From contig DXFM01000015.1 in assembly GCA_019114465.1 (NCBI GenBank), positions 1-64,000 on the forward strand: 64,000 nt of DNA. The letters run 5' to 3'. Shown piece by piece: positions 17,614 through 27,010 of this stretch. Made by a program: the position numbers and the translations under genes. The notes beneath the pieces are model-generated. The model ran no database searches and had not been told where the DNA came from. It worked only from the letters and a program-made list of their open reading frames with translations. This DNA comes from Candidatus Lachnoclostridium avicola. Its GTDB lineage: Bacteria; Bacillota; Clostridia; Lachnospirales; Lachnospiraceae. Position 1 is the stretch's first letter; each line of letters starts with the position of its first letter.

Positions 17614-18891
17614 ATGGATACAAATTTAGTTATATCACTGGTGGTCCTGCTTCTCGTTGTTGTTGGGTTTGTGAGCGGGAAATTCCGCCTGGGATTGGTG
17701 GGAATGGCCGGCGCCATTCTGCTGAATCTGACGGGGGTTCTGACTTTTGATCAGACCTTCGCTTACCTGTCCAATGGAAATATAGTGATGATTGCCGGAA
17801 TGTTCGTTATGTCCGGCGCCCTGGCAAAGACTAGCCTGGTTTCCAAGATGAGAGACGGGCTGCTGAAAAAAGCCGGAAAGGGAAGCACCATTGTCTGGAT
17901 CTATCTGATCGCCTGCATGGTTATGATTCAGTTTATCCTTCCCACTCCCCTGATCGGCATGATGCTGCCGTTTATGGCTGTTCTGGATAAGGACAGCAAG
18001 GTAAAACCGTCTCAGATTCTTCTTCCCGGTACTATGGTGGCCTTCATGATGCAGGGATTTGCGCCCTTCGGAATCGGAACCTCGTTCTGGGGAATGTTCA
18101 ACGGCTATCTGGAAGCCGGAGGAACGGATCTGCGGCTGGATATTCTGGACTACGCGAAGGTGCTGGTCGTGCCTGCTGTGATTGCCCTTGTGTATCTGGC
18201 AGTCTACGGATGGAAGCACTTCCCGGCTCAGGATATTGACGCGGAGATGCTGGGAGGCGGAAAGAACCAGGCGGGAACTCTGAGCAAAAATCAGGAAACC
18301 CTGGTATATGTGATCTTTGCCCTGGTAGTGCTGGGAATGGTTTTCAGCAACGTGATTCCTTTTGATATCAATGTGCTTCCCGCCGTGGGTGTGGTCATTA
18401 TGATGTTCTTAAACATTCTGGACCTGAACGATGTGAAAAACAACATTAACCTGGATGTGTGCTTTATGATCGTAGGCATTCAGGCAGTGGCGACGGCTCT
18501 TCAGACAACGGGAGCAGGAACCGTAATTGCCAATACACTGATGACCATTCTGGGCGGAAATCCGTCGGGAATTGTGGTGCTGATCGCATTCTACTTTACG
18601 GGAGCTCTGCTGACCCAGTTTATGAGCAACATTGCGACCATGAACATTTTCTGCCCGCTGGCAGTGATCACGGCCTTGTCCCAGGGACTGGATCCCAGAG
18701 CCTTCTGCCTGGCCATCGCTGCCGGATGCAACGCCGCCATGCTGACGCCCAACGCGTCCCCGTCTACGGCAGTGGCCTTTGGCGCCGGCCATTATAAACT
18801 GAAGGATGTGCTGAAAGTGAATCTGCCGCTGTGGATCATCTACGGAGCCGCAGTAATGTTTATGGCAAATCTGCTGTATCCCATCGGATAA
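17614..18891 (+). CDS. SLC13/DASS-family permease
   Basis: A 425-residue membrane protein with about 11 hydrophobic segments. Family hallmarks are two re-entrant-loop regions: MIQFILPTPLIGMMLPFMAV in the first half and NAAMLTPNASPSTAVAFGAG in the second, the latter typical of the SLC13/ArsB-NhaD superfamily. These carriers take up di- or tricarboxylates, sulfate or related anions with Na+ or H+. AAAGGAGATGT lies just before the ATG. It is followed 20 bases later by an esterase, which suggests uptake of an ester or acid that is then hydrolysed. The exact substrate is unknown. Confidence 0.87.
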   Translation: MDTNLVISLVVLLLVVVGFVSGKFRLGLVGMAGAILLNLTGVLTFDQTFAYLSNGNIVMIAGMFVMSGALAKTSLVSKMRDGLLKKAGKGSTIVWIYLIACMVMIQFILPTPLIGMMLPFMAVLDKDSKVKPSQILLPGTMVAFMMQGFAPFGIGTSFWGMFNGYLEAGGTDLRLDILDYAKVLVVPAVIALVYLAVYGWKHFPAQDIDAEMLGGGKNQAGTLSKNQETLVYVIFALVVLGMVFSNVIPFDINVLPAVGVVIMMFLNILDLNDVKNNINLDVCFMIVGIQAVATALQTTGAGTVIANTLMTILGGNPSGIVVLIAFYFTGALLTQFMSNIATMNIFCPLAVITALSQGLDPRAFCLAIAAGCNAAMLTPNASPSTAVAFGAGHYKLKDVLKVNLPLWIIYGAAVMFMANLLYPIG

Positions 18892-18911
18892 AAATGGAAA
18901 GGTGAGTCGAT

Positions 18912-19847
18912 ATGAAAAGGGTTGTGGATTTTGGAAATAAGAGAAGAAGCATTAATGTCATTGACAATATTGTGTATTCTCATGTGAAGGATATGGATGG
19001 AAACCCTGTGGAGCTGAAGCTGTCCATTATGACGCAGAATGGAAACAGTGAGCTGAAGCTGGCGATGCAGGGAGCGCCTGTGGAGGAGGAAAAGCTGCCC
19101 CCCAGACCGGCTATTGTGTGGATTCCCGGCGGCGGATACCGGGGCTGCGATAAAAACCTGATGCTGGCGGAAATGATGTTTCTGGCGGACGCCGGATTTA
19201 TCGTGGCATCTATTTATTACAGGAGCAGCGCCCAGGGCCATTTCCCGGACCAGATCATCGATGTGAAAACGGCGGTGCGGTTCCTCCGGGCTCACGCGGC
19301 GGAATACGAGATCGATCCGGAGAGAATCGGCGTGATCGGCCGTTCGGCCGGCGGCCATCTGGCGGCTCTGGCCGGCTGCAATGTGCCGGGATATGATTCG
19401 GAAGAGTGGAGCGGATATTCTTCTGAGGTACAGGCGGTCTGCGATATGTTCGGACCGGTGGATTTCCCCATGATGATGGACGACGAAAAGGTCAGAATGA
19501 AAGAGGATCCCACCTACCGCTGGAAGACGGTGAAAGAGACTCATCTGGGAGCGCTCATGGGCGGAGACGTGAACACCATGAGAGAGAGAGGAAAAGAAGC
19601 CAGCCCCACTTATCAGATCGAAGGGCATCACATCTGCCCCATGCTGATTCTCCATGGAACGGTGGATCCACTGGTTTCTCTCAACGCCAGCGAAAAGTTC
19701 TACGACGAGCTGGTAGCGGCGGGATATGAAGATCAGACCGATTTTTATATTCTCACCAATGCGGGACATGGATCGAGAGAGTTCTTCCAGCCGGAGATCA
19801 AGGAGATCATTGAGAATTTCTTTAAAAAATGGCTGAAAAAACAGTAA
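18912..19847 (+). CDS. Alpha/beta hydrolase, BD-FAE/carboxylesterase type
   Basis: A 311-residue hydrolase. It has the oxyanion-hole motif IPGGGYRG, the nucleophile elbow IGRSAGGHLAAL with the catalytic Ser, an acid near HGTVDPLVS and the catalytic His in NAGHGSREFF. The layout matches small-ester and feruloyl-type esterases. I see no signal peptide, so it probably acts in the cytoplasm on a compound imported by the SLC13 permease encoded just upstream. A strong terminator follows. Confidence 0.9.
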   Translation: MKRVVDFGNKRRSINVIDNIVYSHVKDMDGNPVELKLSIMTQNGNSELKLAMQGAPVEEEKLPPRPAIVWIPGGGYRGCDKNLMLAEMMFLADAGFIVASIYYRSSAQGHFPDQIIDVKTAVRFLRAHAAEYEIDPERIGVIGRSAGGHLAALAGCNVPGYDSEEWSGYSSEVQAVCDMFGPVDFPMMMDDEKVRMKEDPTYRWKTVKETHLGALMGGDVNTMRERGKEASPTYQIEGHHICPMLILHGTVDPLVSLNASEKFYDELVAAGYEDQTDFYILTNAGHGSREFFQPEIKEIIENFFKKWLKKQ

Positions 19848-19856
19848 AATAAAATC

Positions 19857-19891
19857 GGGCGCCATCCATTTGGGATCGGCGCCCGTTTTTT
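19857..19891 (+). terminator. Terminator after the esterase gene
   Basis: GGGCGCC at 19857-19863 pairs with GGCGCCC at 19878-19884 and is followed by a run of six T. Confidence 0.88.
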
Positions 19892-19904
19892 ATCGGATTA
19901 TTTC

Positions 19905-20813
19905 TTATCCATTTTCCATCTCTTTAATCCGGTCGTAGAGAAAATCGTTGGTGGGAGTGGGAATTCCGTGCTTTTTTCCCAGGCTGCGGATCGTGCCGGA
20001 GAACAGCTCCACCTCCGTGGGCCGTCCGGCCCGCAGGTCCCGGCGCATGGATGAGATGCTCACGCCGTCCAGGCCGTCGATAAAGGTGAGCCAGTCGGCG
20101 ATGGTGTGGTCGTCCAGAGCGATTCCCTCGGCCTGTCCCACGGACACGGCCTCCTCCATGGCGCTGATCATGATCTGCCGCGGTTCCCCTTCCCGTTTGA
20201 CCCCGTCGTAATCGGTCTCATAAACGGCGACCGCCTGGCAGATGCCGGTGTTGAACACCAGGCGCTCCCACAGGCTCTTCTTCATGTCCGTGGAGAGGTT
20301 GTAGGGGAAACCGGCGCTGTCAAAAAAGCTGGTCAGCATTTTGATGAAGTCGGTGGGAAGTCCGTCGTGGGTGCCGATATTTAAAATTCCCATGTCCGTA
20401 TATGTGATGTCATTGCCCGTGCGGGATACGTCCATGCCCTGAACGGTGCAGAGAAGGACGCGGTCATTGCCGAAGGCCCGGCTGAGCATATCCTGGCTGG
20501 TGATGCCGTTGATCAGGGAGAGAATGACCGTATTTTTTCCCACCTGGCTGCCGATTCGGCGGATCACGTCGTCCAGTTCCCCGAACCGCATGGCAAAAAT
20601 CACCAGATCAGCCGGATCATCTGTTCCAAATGGAATGAAGGTAAAGTCACAGGGGGTCCCGTTGCAGGTGATGGGAGTATTTTTATAAGTTTCAATGAGA
20701 TTCTCGTCGGCAACAAAACGGACACTGCCGGCGGGAAGGTGTCTGCTCAGGAAACGTCCGTACATAATCCCCAGTGTTCCGGAACCGACGATGGAAATTT
20801 TTCTTATGTCCAT
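19905..20813 (-). CDS. Ketopantoate reductase (PanE/ApbA)-family protein
   Basis: A 302-residue NADPH-dependent reductase of the 2-dehydropantoate 2-reductase family. The N-terminal Rossmann motif is ISIVGSGTLGIMYGRFL. The catalytic Lys candidate lies in STDMKKSLWERLVFNTGICQA, and a C-terminal block RDLRAGRPTEVELFSG is typical of the family. PanE makes pantoate for coenzyme A, but many paralogues act on other 2-keto acids. No other pan gene is nearby, so the general family name is safer. It faces the esterase gene tail to tail. Confidence 0.85.
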   Translation of the reverse strand: MDIRKISIVGSGTLGIMYGRFLSRHLPAGSVRFVADENLIETYKNTPITCNGTPCDFTFIPFGTDDPADLVIFAMRFGELDDVIRRIGSQVGKNTVILSLINGITSQDMLSRAFGNDRVLLCTVQGMDVSRTGNDITYTDMGILNIGTHDGLPTDFIKMLTSFFDSAGFPYNLSTDMKKSLWERLVFNTGICQAVAVYETDYDGVKREGEPRQIMISAMEEAVSVGQAEGIALDDHTIADWLTFIDGLDGVSISSMRRDLRAGRPTEVELFSGTIRSLGKKHGIPTPTNDFLYDRIKEMENG

Positions 20814-20863
20814 AAGCGCCCTCCCTCAGTTCGTATTGTTTTCCATGAAAAAAGGAGAACCGT

Positions 20864-21130
20864 CTATTCTTCAATCACATGGATTTCCAGATAATCGAAA
20901 TCAATCTGCTCAATAAAATTGTCCTGGCTGAATCTGGTCTTGTCGTGAACCTGAAAATCGTGGATATTGGCGTCCAGCCAGATGGGTTTGCTCAGATCAA
21001 AGGTATAGCAGATCTCGTCGAGAGCCTGAAAAACCATCTGGGTTCTGGAGAGAGAATAGTCTGATATACAGGCTACAGTGTCCTTGATGAGATGATTGTC
21101 TTTCCAGATTTTGCCCCACATGCGAAACAT
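20864..21130 (-). CDS. Small conserved protein of unknown function
   Basis: An 88-residue soluble acidic protein (MFRMWGKIWKDNHLIKDT at the start). It has no membrane segment, signal or metal motif that I recognise. The start is set at 21130 because GAAGGAG lies eight bases upstream; a GTG three codons earlier overlaps that site. It lies 50 bases upstream of the PanE-like gene on the same strand and may share its transcript. It resembles short proteins often seen in clostridia, but I cannot name a family. Confidence 0.65.
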   Translation of the reverse strand: MFRMWGKIWKDNHLIKDTVACISDYSLSRTQMVFQALDEICYTFDLSKPIWLDANIHDFQVHDKTRFSQDNFIEQIDFDYLEIHVIEE

Positions 21131-21280
21131 GGTCTCCACTCCTTCATGATTATTCTGGTATCAGTATACAGGAAACCGGTTTTATTTGGCAAGAATAAAT
21201 TTTCGCCGCGGGAGCCCCTTGTGAAAGGAAATTATTTGTAGTAATCTATTACCAGACGGCAGTACAAAGGAGGATCCGGT

Positions 21281-22375
21281 ATGGGACAGCAGATGACAGA
21301 TCAGATCGCATTCCTGACAGAGGCGAGAACTGCCCTGGAAGGTCTGGAACTTTCCAGAGACAGGGAAAAACAGCTGAAGTTGGATGAGAGCAAAGTGGGA
21401 AAGGCGCTGGATGCGGAAAAGAAATCACTGGAGGACAATATAAGCTCTACTGTCCGAAAACGCCGTGATGCCATCGCCTCCAGCTACGACGCTGAGATCG
21501 GCAAGGCGGAGGACAAGCTGAAAAAAGCGAGAGTAAAGAGAGAAAAAGCGAAGAATCAGGGAATGAAAGAGCGGATTGCCGAGGAGACGGCGGACCTGCG
21601 CAGCGACACCAGGGAAGTTGAGGGGCGGATCCGCGCCCTGTTCAAACAGAAGCATGTGCCTGCGTTCTGCAATTCCGGCTGGTACTACGCCCTGTTTCTG
21701 CCCAGACGGTTCGGGGAGTATTTTCTGTTTCTTCTGATTGTTCTGGTCTGTTTTCTGGCCATACCCTACGGCGCGTATATGCTGATTCCGGAGAGGCAGC
21801 CTCTTCACCTGGCGGCGGTTTATTTTGCGGCGATTCTGATCTTTGGGGGCACCTATATTCTGCTCACCAACAAGACGAAGGCCCGCCACATGGACACCCT
21901 GAAGGAAGCCAGAATTATGAGGGATCACATTCATTCCAATAAAAAGAAGATCAAGGTGATTGTGAAAACCATTCAGCGGGATAAAAATGAAAAGATTTAC
22001 AACCTGGAAAAGTACGATGATGAGATCTCTCAGCTGGAGCAGGAGATCCAGAGGATCGGGGAGCAGAAAAAGGAGGCGTTAAACTCCTTTGAGCAGGTGA
22101 CAAAGACCATCATTTCCGATGAGATTGTGACGGCGGCAAAGCCGAAGATCGAGGAGCTGACGTCCCGCTACCGTCAGATCCGCCAGGAGGTGGAGAAGAC
22201 GGAGGAAGAGATCAAGCAGAAGAATCTGGAGATCAGCGGCAAGTACGCGGGATATCTGGGAAAAGAGTACATGGATCCCATAAAGATCGGGGAGCTGATG
22301 GAGAGCATCCGCAGCGGGCGGGCGTCCACCATCAGCGAAGCCATGGAGGATGTGAAAAAATCCGGAAATCCGTGA
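21281..22375 (+). CDS. Coiled-coil membrane protein of unknown function
   Basis: A 364-residue protein. Residues 1-120 are highly charged and helical (Lys/Glu-rich heptads). About 140-165 (FLFLLIVLVCFLAIPYGAYM) and 175-195 (LAAVYFAAILIFGGTYILL) are two membrane segments. From 200 to 335 there is another long coiled coil with many Glu, Lys and Gln. This suggests a hairpin anchored in the membrane with two long cytoplasmic coils, perhaps a scaffold. AAAGGAGGATCC precedes the ATG. Downstream genes in the same direction encode YyaC and a LysM protein, so a sporulation or envelope role is possible but not shown. Confidence 0.7.
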   Translation: MGQQMTDQIAFLTEARTALEGLELSRDREKQLKLDESKVGKALDAEKKSLEDNISSTVRKRRDAIASSYDAEIGKAEDKLKKARVKREKAKNQGMKERIAEETADLRSDTREVEGRIRALFKQKHVPAFCNSGWYYALFLPRRFGEYFLFLLIVLVCFLAIPYGAYMLIPERQPLHLAAVYFAAILIFGGTYILLTNKTKARHMDTLKEARIMRDHIHSNKKKIKVIVKTIQRDKNEKIYNLEKYDDEISQLEQEIQRIGEQKKEALNSFEQVTKTIISDEIVTAAKPKIEELTSRYRQIRQEVEKTEEEIKQKNLEISGKYAGYLGKEYMDPIKIGELMESIRSGRASTISEAMEDVKKSGNP

Positions 22376-22450
22376 GGGGACCGGTCCCGTGCATAAAGAG
22401 AAACGTCCATGCCTATAATAAAGTATAAAATGAATTACAGGCGGGATGAT

Positions 22451-23050
22451 ATGAAATTATGGGAACGGATCCGGCTGTGCGGAAGCCGTGAGATATATTA
22501 TTACGACGGGAAAAAGGAGAGAGAAATCGAAAATTTTGCCCTTCAGCTGTACCGGATGATCGGCGGGGAGCTGGAGAGCGGACGGTGGAAGGGAGTTCTG
22601 TTTCTCTGTATTGGGACAGACCGGTCCACAGGGGACAGCCTGGGACCGCTCATCGGATATAAGCTCCGGTCCAAGCGGATGAAGAATGTAAAAGTGATGG
22701 GAACTCTGGAAAAACCGGTGCACGCCATGAATCTGGAAGAATATCTGAAGGTGGCGAAGTGGAAATATCCGGATTACCTGACGGTGGCGGTGGACGCTTC
22801 CGTGGGCAACGCGGAGCATGTGGGCTATATCACCCTGGGAAAGGGGCCGCTGAAGCCGGGGCTGGGCGTGAGCAAGGAGCTGCGGGAGGTGGGAGATCTG
22901 TTTATCACCGGGATTGTGGGCAGCTGTGCCGGCCATGACCCCCTCATGCTTCAGAGCGTCCGCCTCTCTGTGGTGATGCGGCTGGCGGACCGGATCAGTG
23001 AAAGTATCTATTTTGTCGAAAAGTTATGGGACAGGACCGCGTCCGTTTGA
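22451..23050 (+). CDS. yyaC: YyaC-like sporulation protein
   Basis: A 199-residue protein matching YyaC, found in endospore formers and related to the germination-protease/HybD fold. The key block is VLFLCIGTDRSTGDSLGPLI. It is followed by MGTLEKPVHAMNLEEYL and AVDASVGNAEHVGYI, with acidic residues in the places expected for this fold. The start at 22451 matches the usual family length, but its ribosome site (GGCGGG) is weak. ATGs at 22430 and 22409 are alternatives. It supports a spore-forming host. Confidence 0.88.
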   Translation: MKLWERIRLCGSREIYYYDGKKEREIENFALQLYRMIGGELESGRWKGVLFLCIGTDRSTGDSLGPLIGYKLRSKRMKNVKVMGTLEKPVHAMNLEEYLKVAKWKYPDYLTVAVDASVGNAEHVGYITLGKGPLKPGLGVSKELREVGDLFITGIVGSCAGHDPLMLQSVRLSVVMRLADRISESIYFVEKLWDRTASV

Positions 23051-23111
23051 CAAGTTTTTTGTGAGAACTGTGCTATCATTTTCGAGATAAAATGATAGCG
23101 GGGTGAATCAC

Positions 23112-24425
23112 ATGGGAGAACTTTATAATCTCAGTCCCAAGCTGCCAAAGAACGTCCGGCAGATCGGAGAGAGAGATCAGATTGTAAAATTATATGTGGA
23201 AGATTATGTGAATACTTACTTAAGAAGGCTGTATCCGTCAGGGGGCGAAGACCTGCGGTGCGGCCTTTTGCTTGGCAGTGCGGAGGAAGAGGGCAGCGCT
23301 CCCTATATTTTCATAGATGGAGCTCTGGAGATGGAAGGAGTGTCCTGCGGCGGAGAACGGGTAGATTTAAACGACCAGGCCTGGAAAAAGGCTTATCGGG
23401 ATATGGAAGAAATGTTTCCCAAAAGAAGCGTTCAGGGATGGTTTCTGTGCGGAGCGCCTGGCTGCCAGCTGAGCCCTCTGAACTACTGGAAGCAGCACAG
23501 CCGGTATTTTCCGGGCAAAAACATGATTATGTATCTGAATTCCGGCCTGGAAGGGGAGGAAGCCATTTATATAGCGTCTGACGACGGCTTTTACAAGCTG
23601 AGAGGATACAGTATCTATTATGAGCGGAACCAAATGATGCAGGACTATATGATCGCCAGAAAGGATGTAAAGCGGGTGGACGCCGGCGCGGACGACACGG
23701 TGATCCGGGATTTCCGGCGAAAAATGGAGGAAAACCAGGAGGAAGCCAGAGAGAGAAGGAGCACGGTCAGCGTGCTGGGAAGCGTCTGCGGTGTTCTGTC
23801 TGTGGCTGTGCTGGCCGGAGGAATTGTGATGTTTAACAACTACTCCAAGATGAAAGATATGGAGAGTGTGCTGGCTTCCGTGCTGCCGGCGGGTTCGGAG
23901 CTGCTCCAGGAATACGGGCTGGAGGAGGACCCTGAGCTGGTTCTGGAGACGGGGACCACAGTGCTGCCGGAGACCATGGCGGCGGGTTCGGGGGAAACTG
24001 TGCCTGGAAGTACGGCAGCGGGGAATCCGGAAGCCGTTCAGAATGGGGATGAGACAGATCCGGAAGCCGCCGGGGCAGCGGCGGGAGTCCTGGAGTCCAC
24101 GCCGTCCGGGAAGGAAAAGGGAAAAGAGGCGGCCGCCGGAGGAAGCGGGACGTCCGGTGAGGTTCCGGAGGGAGATTCCGGGGAGGAGGATGAGACGGCG
24201 GAGGTCGTTCACATCCCATCCATGGAGGAGGCGGATGAGCAGATGGAGACGGTGGGGAAGGCCCTGGAGGAGGCCAGCACCTATGTGGTCCAGGAAGGGG
24301 AGACTCTTTACGGCATCTGCCTGAGAAAATACCACGATTTGAGCCGGGTGGAGGAGATCTGTGAACTGAACGGACTGGACGATGTGAATAAGATCAAGGC
24401 AGGCCAGAAATTGATTCTTCCGTAG
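23112..24425 (+). CDS. Membrane protein with JAB/Mov34-like N-terminal domain and C-terminal LysM
   Basis: A 437-residue protein. About residues 50-175 resemble a Mov34/JAB domain without its metal ligands: GWFLCGAPGCQLSP stands where active enzymes have a His-x-His-Pro stretch. A single membrane segment follows at about 220-240 (VCGVLSVAVLAGGIVMF). Then come about 150 residues rich in Glu, Gly, Pro and Ala, a likely wall-spanning linker. A LysM module closes the protein (YVVQEGETLYGICLRKY to AGQKLILP) and would bind peptidoglycan. ATG at 23112 follows GGGGTG. The JAB comparison is my own motif reading. Confidence 0.75.
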   Translation: MGELYNLSPKLPKNVRQIGERDQIVKLYVEDYVNTYLRRLYPSGGEDLRCGLLLGSAEEEGSAPYIFIDGALEMEGVSCGGERVDLNDQAWKKAYRDMEEMFPKRSVQGWFLCGAPGCQLSPLNYWKQHSRYFPGKNMIMYLNSGLEGEEAIYIASDDGFYKLRGYSIYYERNQMMQDYMIARKDVKRVDAGADDTVIRDFRRKMEENQEEARERRSTVSVLGSVCGVLSVAVLAGGIVMFNNYSKMKDMESVLASVLPAGSELLQEYGLEEDPELVLETGTTVLPETMAAGSGETVPGSTAAGNPEAVQNGDETDPEAAGAAAGVLESTPSGKEKGKEAAAGGSGTSGEVPEGDSGEEDETAEVVHIPSMEEADEQMETVGKALEEASTYVVQEGETLYGICLRKYHDLSRVEEICELNGLDDVNKIKAGQKLILP

Positions 24426-24506
24426 AAAAAGGTAATGCGTTTCCCGAAGAAATGTTGTATACTGTTGGTATGTAAAAAGACAACCATTTTCAGGAGACAG
24501 CAGGGC

Positions 24507-25763
24507 ATGAGCGATATGAGTTCCATGAATCGGGAACGGAAAAAAAGAGAACTGAAAAGGCAGATTATTTCCTCCGGAGAGGACAGGCCGGCCGCCCTGG
24601 AAGAGGCCGCCGCTTCCGGCGCAGGCAGCGGGAAAAAGAAAGGCGGACGCCGCCTGTGGATCCTATTTCTGGTGGTGATCGCGGTGGGACTTGGAATCGG
24701 ATTCCGTTTTTATACGGCTCAGCGCCAGTATACAGAATTCCAGGACGTGTGGGAGACGGCGGTGGAGGAAGGCGGAACCGCCAATTATGAGAATTTCGGA
24801 ACCAATGTGCTGAAATATACCCGGGACGGAATGTCCTATATCGATTCCCGCGGCAAAACGGTGTGGATGGCCAGCTATGAGATGAAGAATCCGGCGTGCT
24901 GCGTCAACGGCGATTATGCGGTGGTGGCGGACCTTCAGGGAAACAGCATCTATATCTGCGGCCTGACCGGCGTTTTGGGACAGGCGTCCACGGTGCTTCC
25001 GGTGGTCAAGGCAGTGGTGTCCCAGACCGGCATCGCGGCGGCGGTGCTGGAAGATTCCGGCGCCAGCTACATTCAGTATTACAACAGGGATGGAAGCACC
25101 ATCGACCTGACGGTGCGGGCTGCCATGTCCGGGGACGGATATCCCTTAGACATCGCCCTCTCCCCCGACGGAAGCCAGACCATCGCTTCCTACATGTACG
25201 TGGACGGCGGAGAGCTGAAGAACCGGGTGGTATTTTATGATTTCTCTGAGATCGGACAGAATCAGAAGCATCTGGTAGGCGGTTTTGACGAAGAGTTCGC
25301 CGACTCCATTGCCGCCAGGGTGATCTATCCGGATGAGACCCATGCCTGTGCTTTTACGGACAGGGGAATCAGCTTTTTTTCCTCCAGAAATCAGGCCGCG
25401 GTGGAGCTGACCAGCCAGGCGGAACCGGAGGAGAGCATACAGACCGTATTTTATTCGGATGAATACGCAGGATTTATTGTTCGCACCTCCGGAGGGGAGA
25501 ATCCCTACCGGATGGAGCTGTACCGCATAAACGGGGATCCGGTGTTTACGGCGGAGTTTAATTTCCAGTATAAACATGCGGATATTTCCGGGGATATGGT
25601 GATACTTTATAATGAGGAAGCATGCCAGATCTACAGTACCAGCGGGACTCTGAAGTACTCGGGCGGGCTGGGAATGGAGATTCAGCAGATCAGACAGGGC
25701 CGCAGCGGCAGTTCTGTGATTGTGACGGGTCCCCAGGTGATGAAGGAGATCCGGCTGCAGTGA
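24507..25763 (+). CDS. DUF5711-like membrane-anchored beta-propeller-type protein
   Basis: A 418-residue protein. It has a basic cytoplasmic N-terminus with an Ala/Gly-rich stretch, one membrane segment at about residues 52-72 (LWILFLVVIAVGLGIGFRFY) and a large extracytoplasmic part. That part has repeating strand-like blocks such as YIDSRGKTVWMASYEM and IALSPDGSQTIASYMYV, as in beta-propellers. It matches my recollection of the Lachnospiraceae DUF5711 family; the function is unknown. ATG at 24507 is preceded by AGGAGA. It follows the LysM gene on the same strand and ends 27 bases before glucokinase. Confidence 0.75.
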   Translation: MSDMSSMNRERKKRELKRQIISSGEDRPAALEEAAASGAGSGKKKGGRRLWILFLVVIAVGLGIGFRFYTAQRQYTEFQDVWETAVEEGGTANYENFGTNVLKYTRDGMSYIDSRGKTVWMASYEMKNPACCVNGDYAVVADLQGNSIYICGLTGVLGQASTVLPVVKAVVSQTGIAAAVLEDSGASYIQYYNRDGSTIDLTVRAAMSGDGYPLDIALSPDGSQTIASYMYVDGGELKNRVVFYDFSEIGQNQKHLVGGFDEEFADSIAARVIYPDETHACAFTDRGISFFSSRNQAAVELTSQAEPEESIQTVFYSDEYAGFIVRTSGGENPYRMELYRINGDPVFTAEFNFQYKHADISGDMVILYNEEACQIYSTSGTLKYSGGLGMEIQQIRQGRSGSSVIVTGPQVMKEIRLQ

Positions 25764-25790
25764 TAATCAAAAGAAAAGAGGGAGGCAGTT

Positions 25791-26735
25791 ATGTCAAAGA
25801 AAATCTTTGGTATTGACATCGGCGGAACTACGGTGAAGCTGGGACTTTTTGACGAGAGCGGGGCGCTGGAGGAAAAGTGGGAGATCACCACGAGAAAAGA
25901 GGAGAACGGCGTCTATATTCTGGGAGATATTGCCGCGTCCATCAAGGAGAAGATGGCGGAGAAAAATCTGAAAAAGGAAGATGTGCTGGGCGCGGGAATG
26001 GGCCTTCCCGGGCCTGTGCTGCCGGATGGATATGTGGAGGTCTGCGTGAATCTGGGCTGGCGGGACATGAATCCGGAAAAAGAGCTGAGCGCCCTTTTGG
26101 ACGGCATGAAGGTAAAGAGCGGAAATGACGCCAACGTGGCAGCTCTGGGAGAAATGTGGCAGGGCGGAGGAAAAGGCTATCACGACATTGTGATGGTAAC
26201 CCTGGGCACAGGCGTAGGAGGCGGCGTGATTCTGGACGGGAAGATCGTGGCAGGCCGTCACGGCCTGGGCGGTGAGATCGGCCATTTCCATGTGAGAGAC
26301 GAGGAGAAGGAACACTGCAACTGCGGCGGACAGGGATGTCTGGAGCAGGTGGCTTCCGCCACCGGCATTGCCAGAGAGGCCAGGAGGGCTATGGCTGCTT
26401 CGGACAAGCCATCCGCTCTCCGCAAATACGGAGATTCCGTGTCGGCTAAAAATGTGCTGGACGAGGCGAAGGCCGGAGATGAGATGGCGGCCCAGGTAGC
26501 TGACACGGCGGCCCGCTATCTGGGACTGGTATTTTCCCATGTGGCGCTGACCGTGGATCCGGAGTGCTTTGTGGTGGGCGGCGGTGTGTCCCGGGCGGGT
26601 ACTTACCTGACGGATCTGATCGATAAATATTACAAATATTATTCTCCCATCTCAGACAATAAAGGAATCATCAGCCTGGCAAAGCTGGGCAATGACGCCG
26701 GCATTTACGGCGCCGCCAGACTGATTCTGGATTGA
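25791..26735 (+). CDS. glcK: ROK-family glucokinase
   Basis: Phosphorylates glucose with ATP in the cytoplasm. The 314-residue protein has the phosphate-binding N-terminus IFGIDIGGTTVKLGLFD, the sugar-binding block LGTGVGGGVILDGKIVAG, and the ROK zinc and substrate motif GHFHVRDEEKEHCNCGGQGCLE with three Cys and one His. GGGAGG lies before the ATG. It probably feeds glycolysis together with Pgi. It may be co-transcribed with the membrane protein upstream. A pair of GC-rich palindromes follows. Confidence 0.93.
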   Translation: MSKKIFGIDIGGTTVKLGLFDESGALEEKWEITTRKEENGVYILGDIAASIKEKMAEKNLKKEDVLGAGMGLPGPVLPDGYVEVCVNLGWRDMNPEKELSALLDGMKVKSGNDANVAALGEMWQGGGKGYHDIVMVTLGTGVGGGVILDGKIVAGRHGLGGEIGHFHVRDEEKEHCNCGGQGCLEQVASATGIAREARRAMAASDKPSALRKYGDSVSAKNVLDEAKAGDEMAAQVADTAARYLGLVFSHVALTVDPECFVVGGGVSRAGTYLTDLIDKYYKYYSPISDNKGIISLAKLGNDAGIYGAARLILD

Positions 26736-26782
26736 CAGACAGGTGCGGTCCGGAACAGGCGGCAGATTCCGGCAGTAAAAAA

Positions 26783-26861
26783 TCCGGGGCTGTTTTTCAG
26801 CCCCGGAAACTGAGTGTTCCGTTTAAATGAGGAGACCCCGGCGTCGTAGAGACAGCCGGGG
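26783..26861. repeat. Two GC-rich palindromes after glucokinase
   Basis: TCCGGGGCTG and CAGCCCCGGA (26783-26807) form a perfect 10-bp stem with a T5 loop. CCCCGGC and GCCGGGG (26836-26861) form a second stem. Neither has a following T-run on the plus strand. The first has an A-run before it, so it would terminate minus-strand transcription better. They probably mark the end of the glucokinase message. Confidence 0.5.
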
Positions 26862-27010
26862 CAATTATGAAAAATCTATGTGCATTTTGTCTGTATTCAA
26901 GAAATAAAACTTTTAATTTATATGCATTAAGTATAAAGAACAAATGTGAATAAGATATGAACTCCGTGTTAATAGATTGTGAAGCGCGGGGATGCAGGAG
27001 GTACGAAAAA

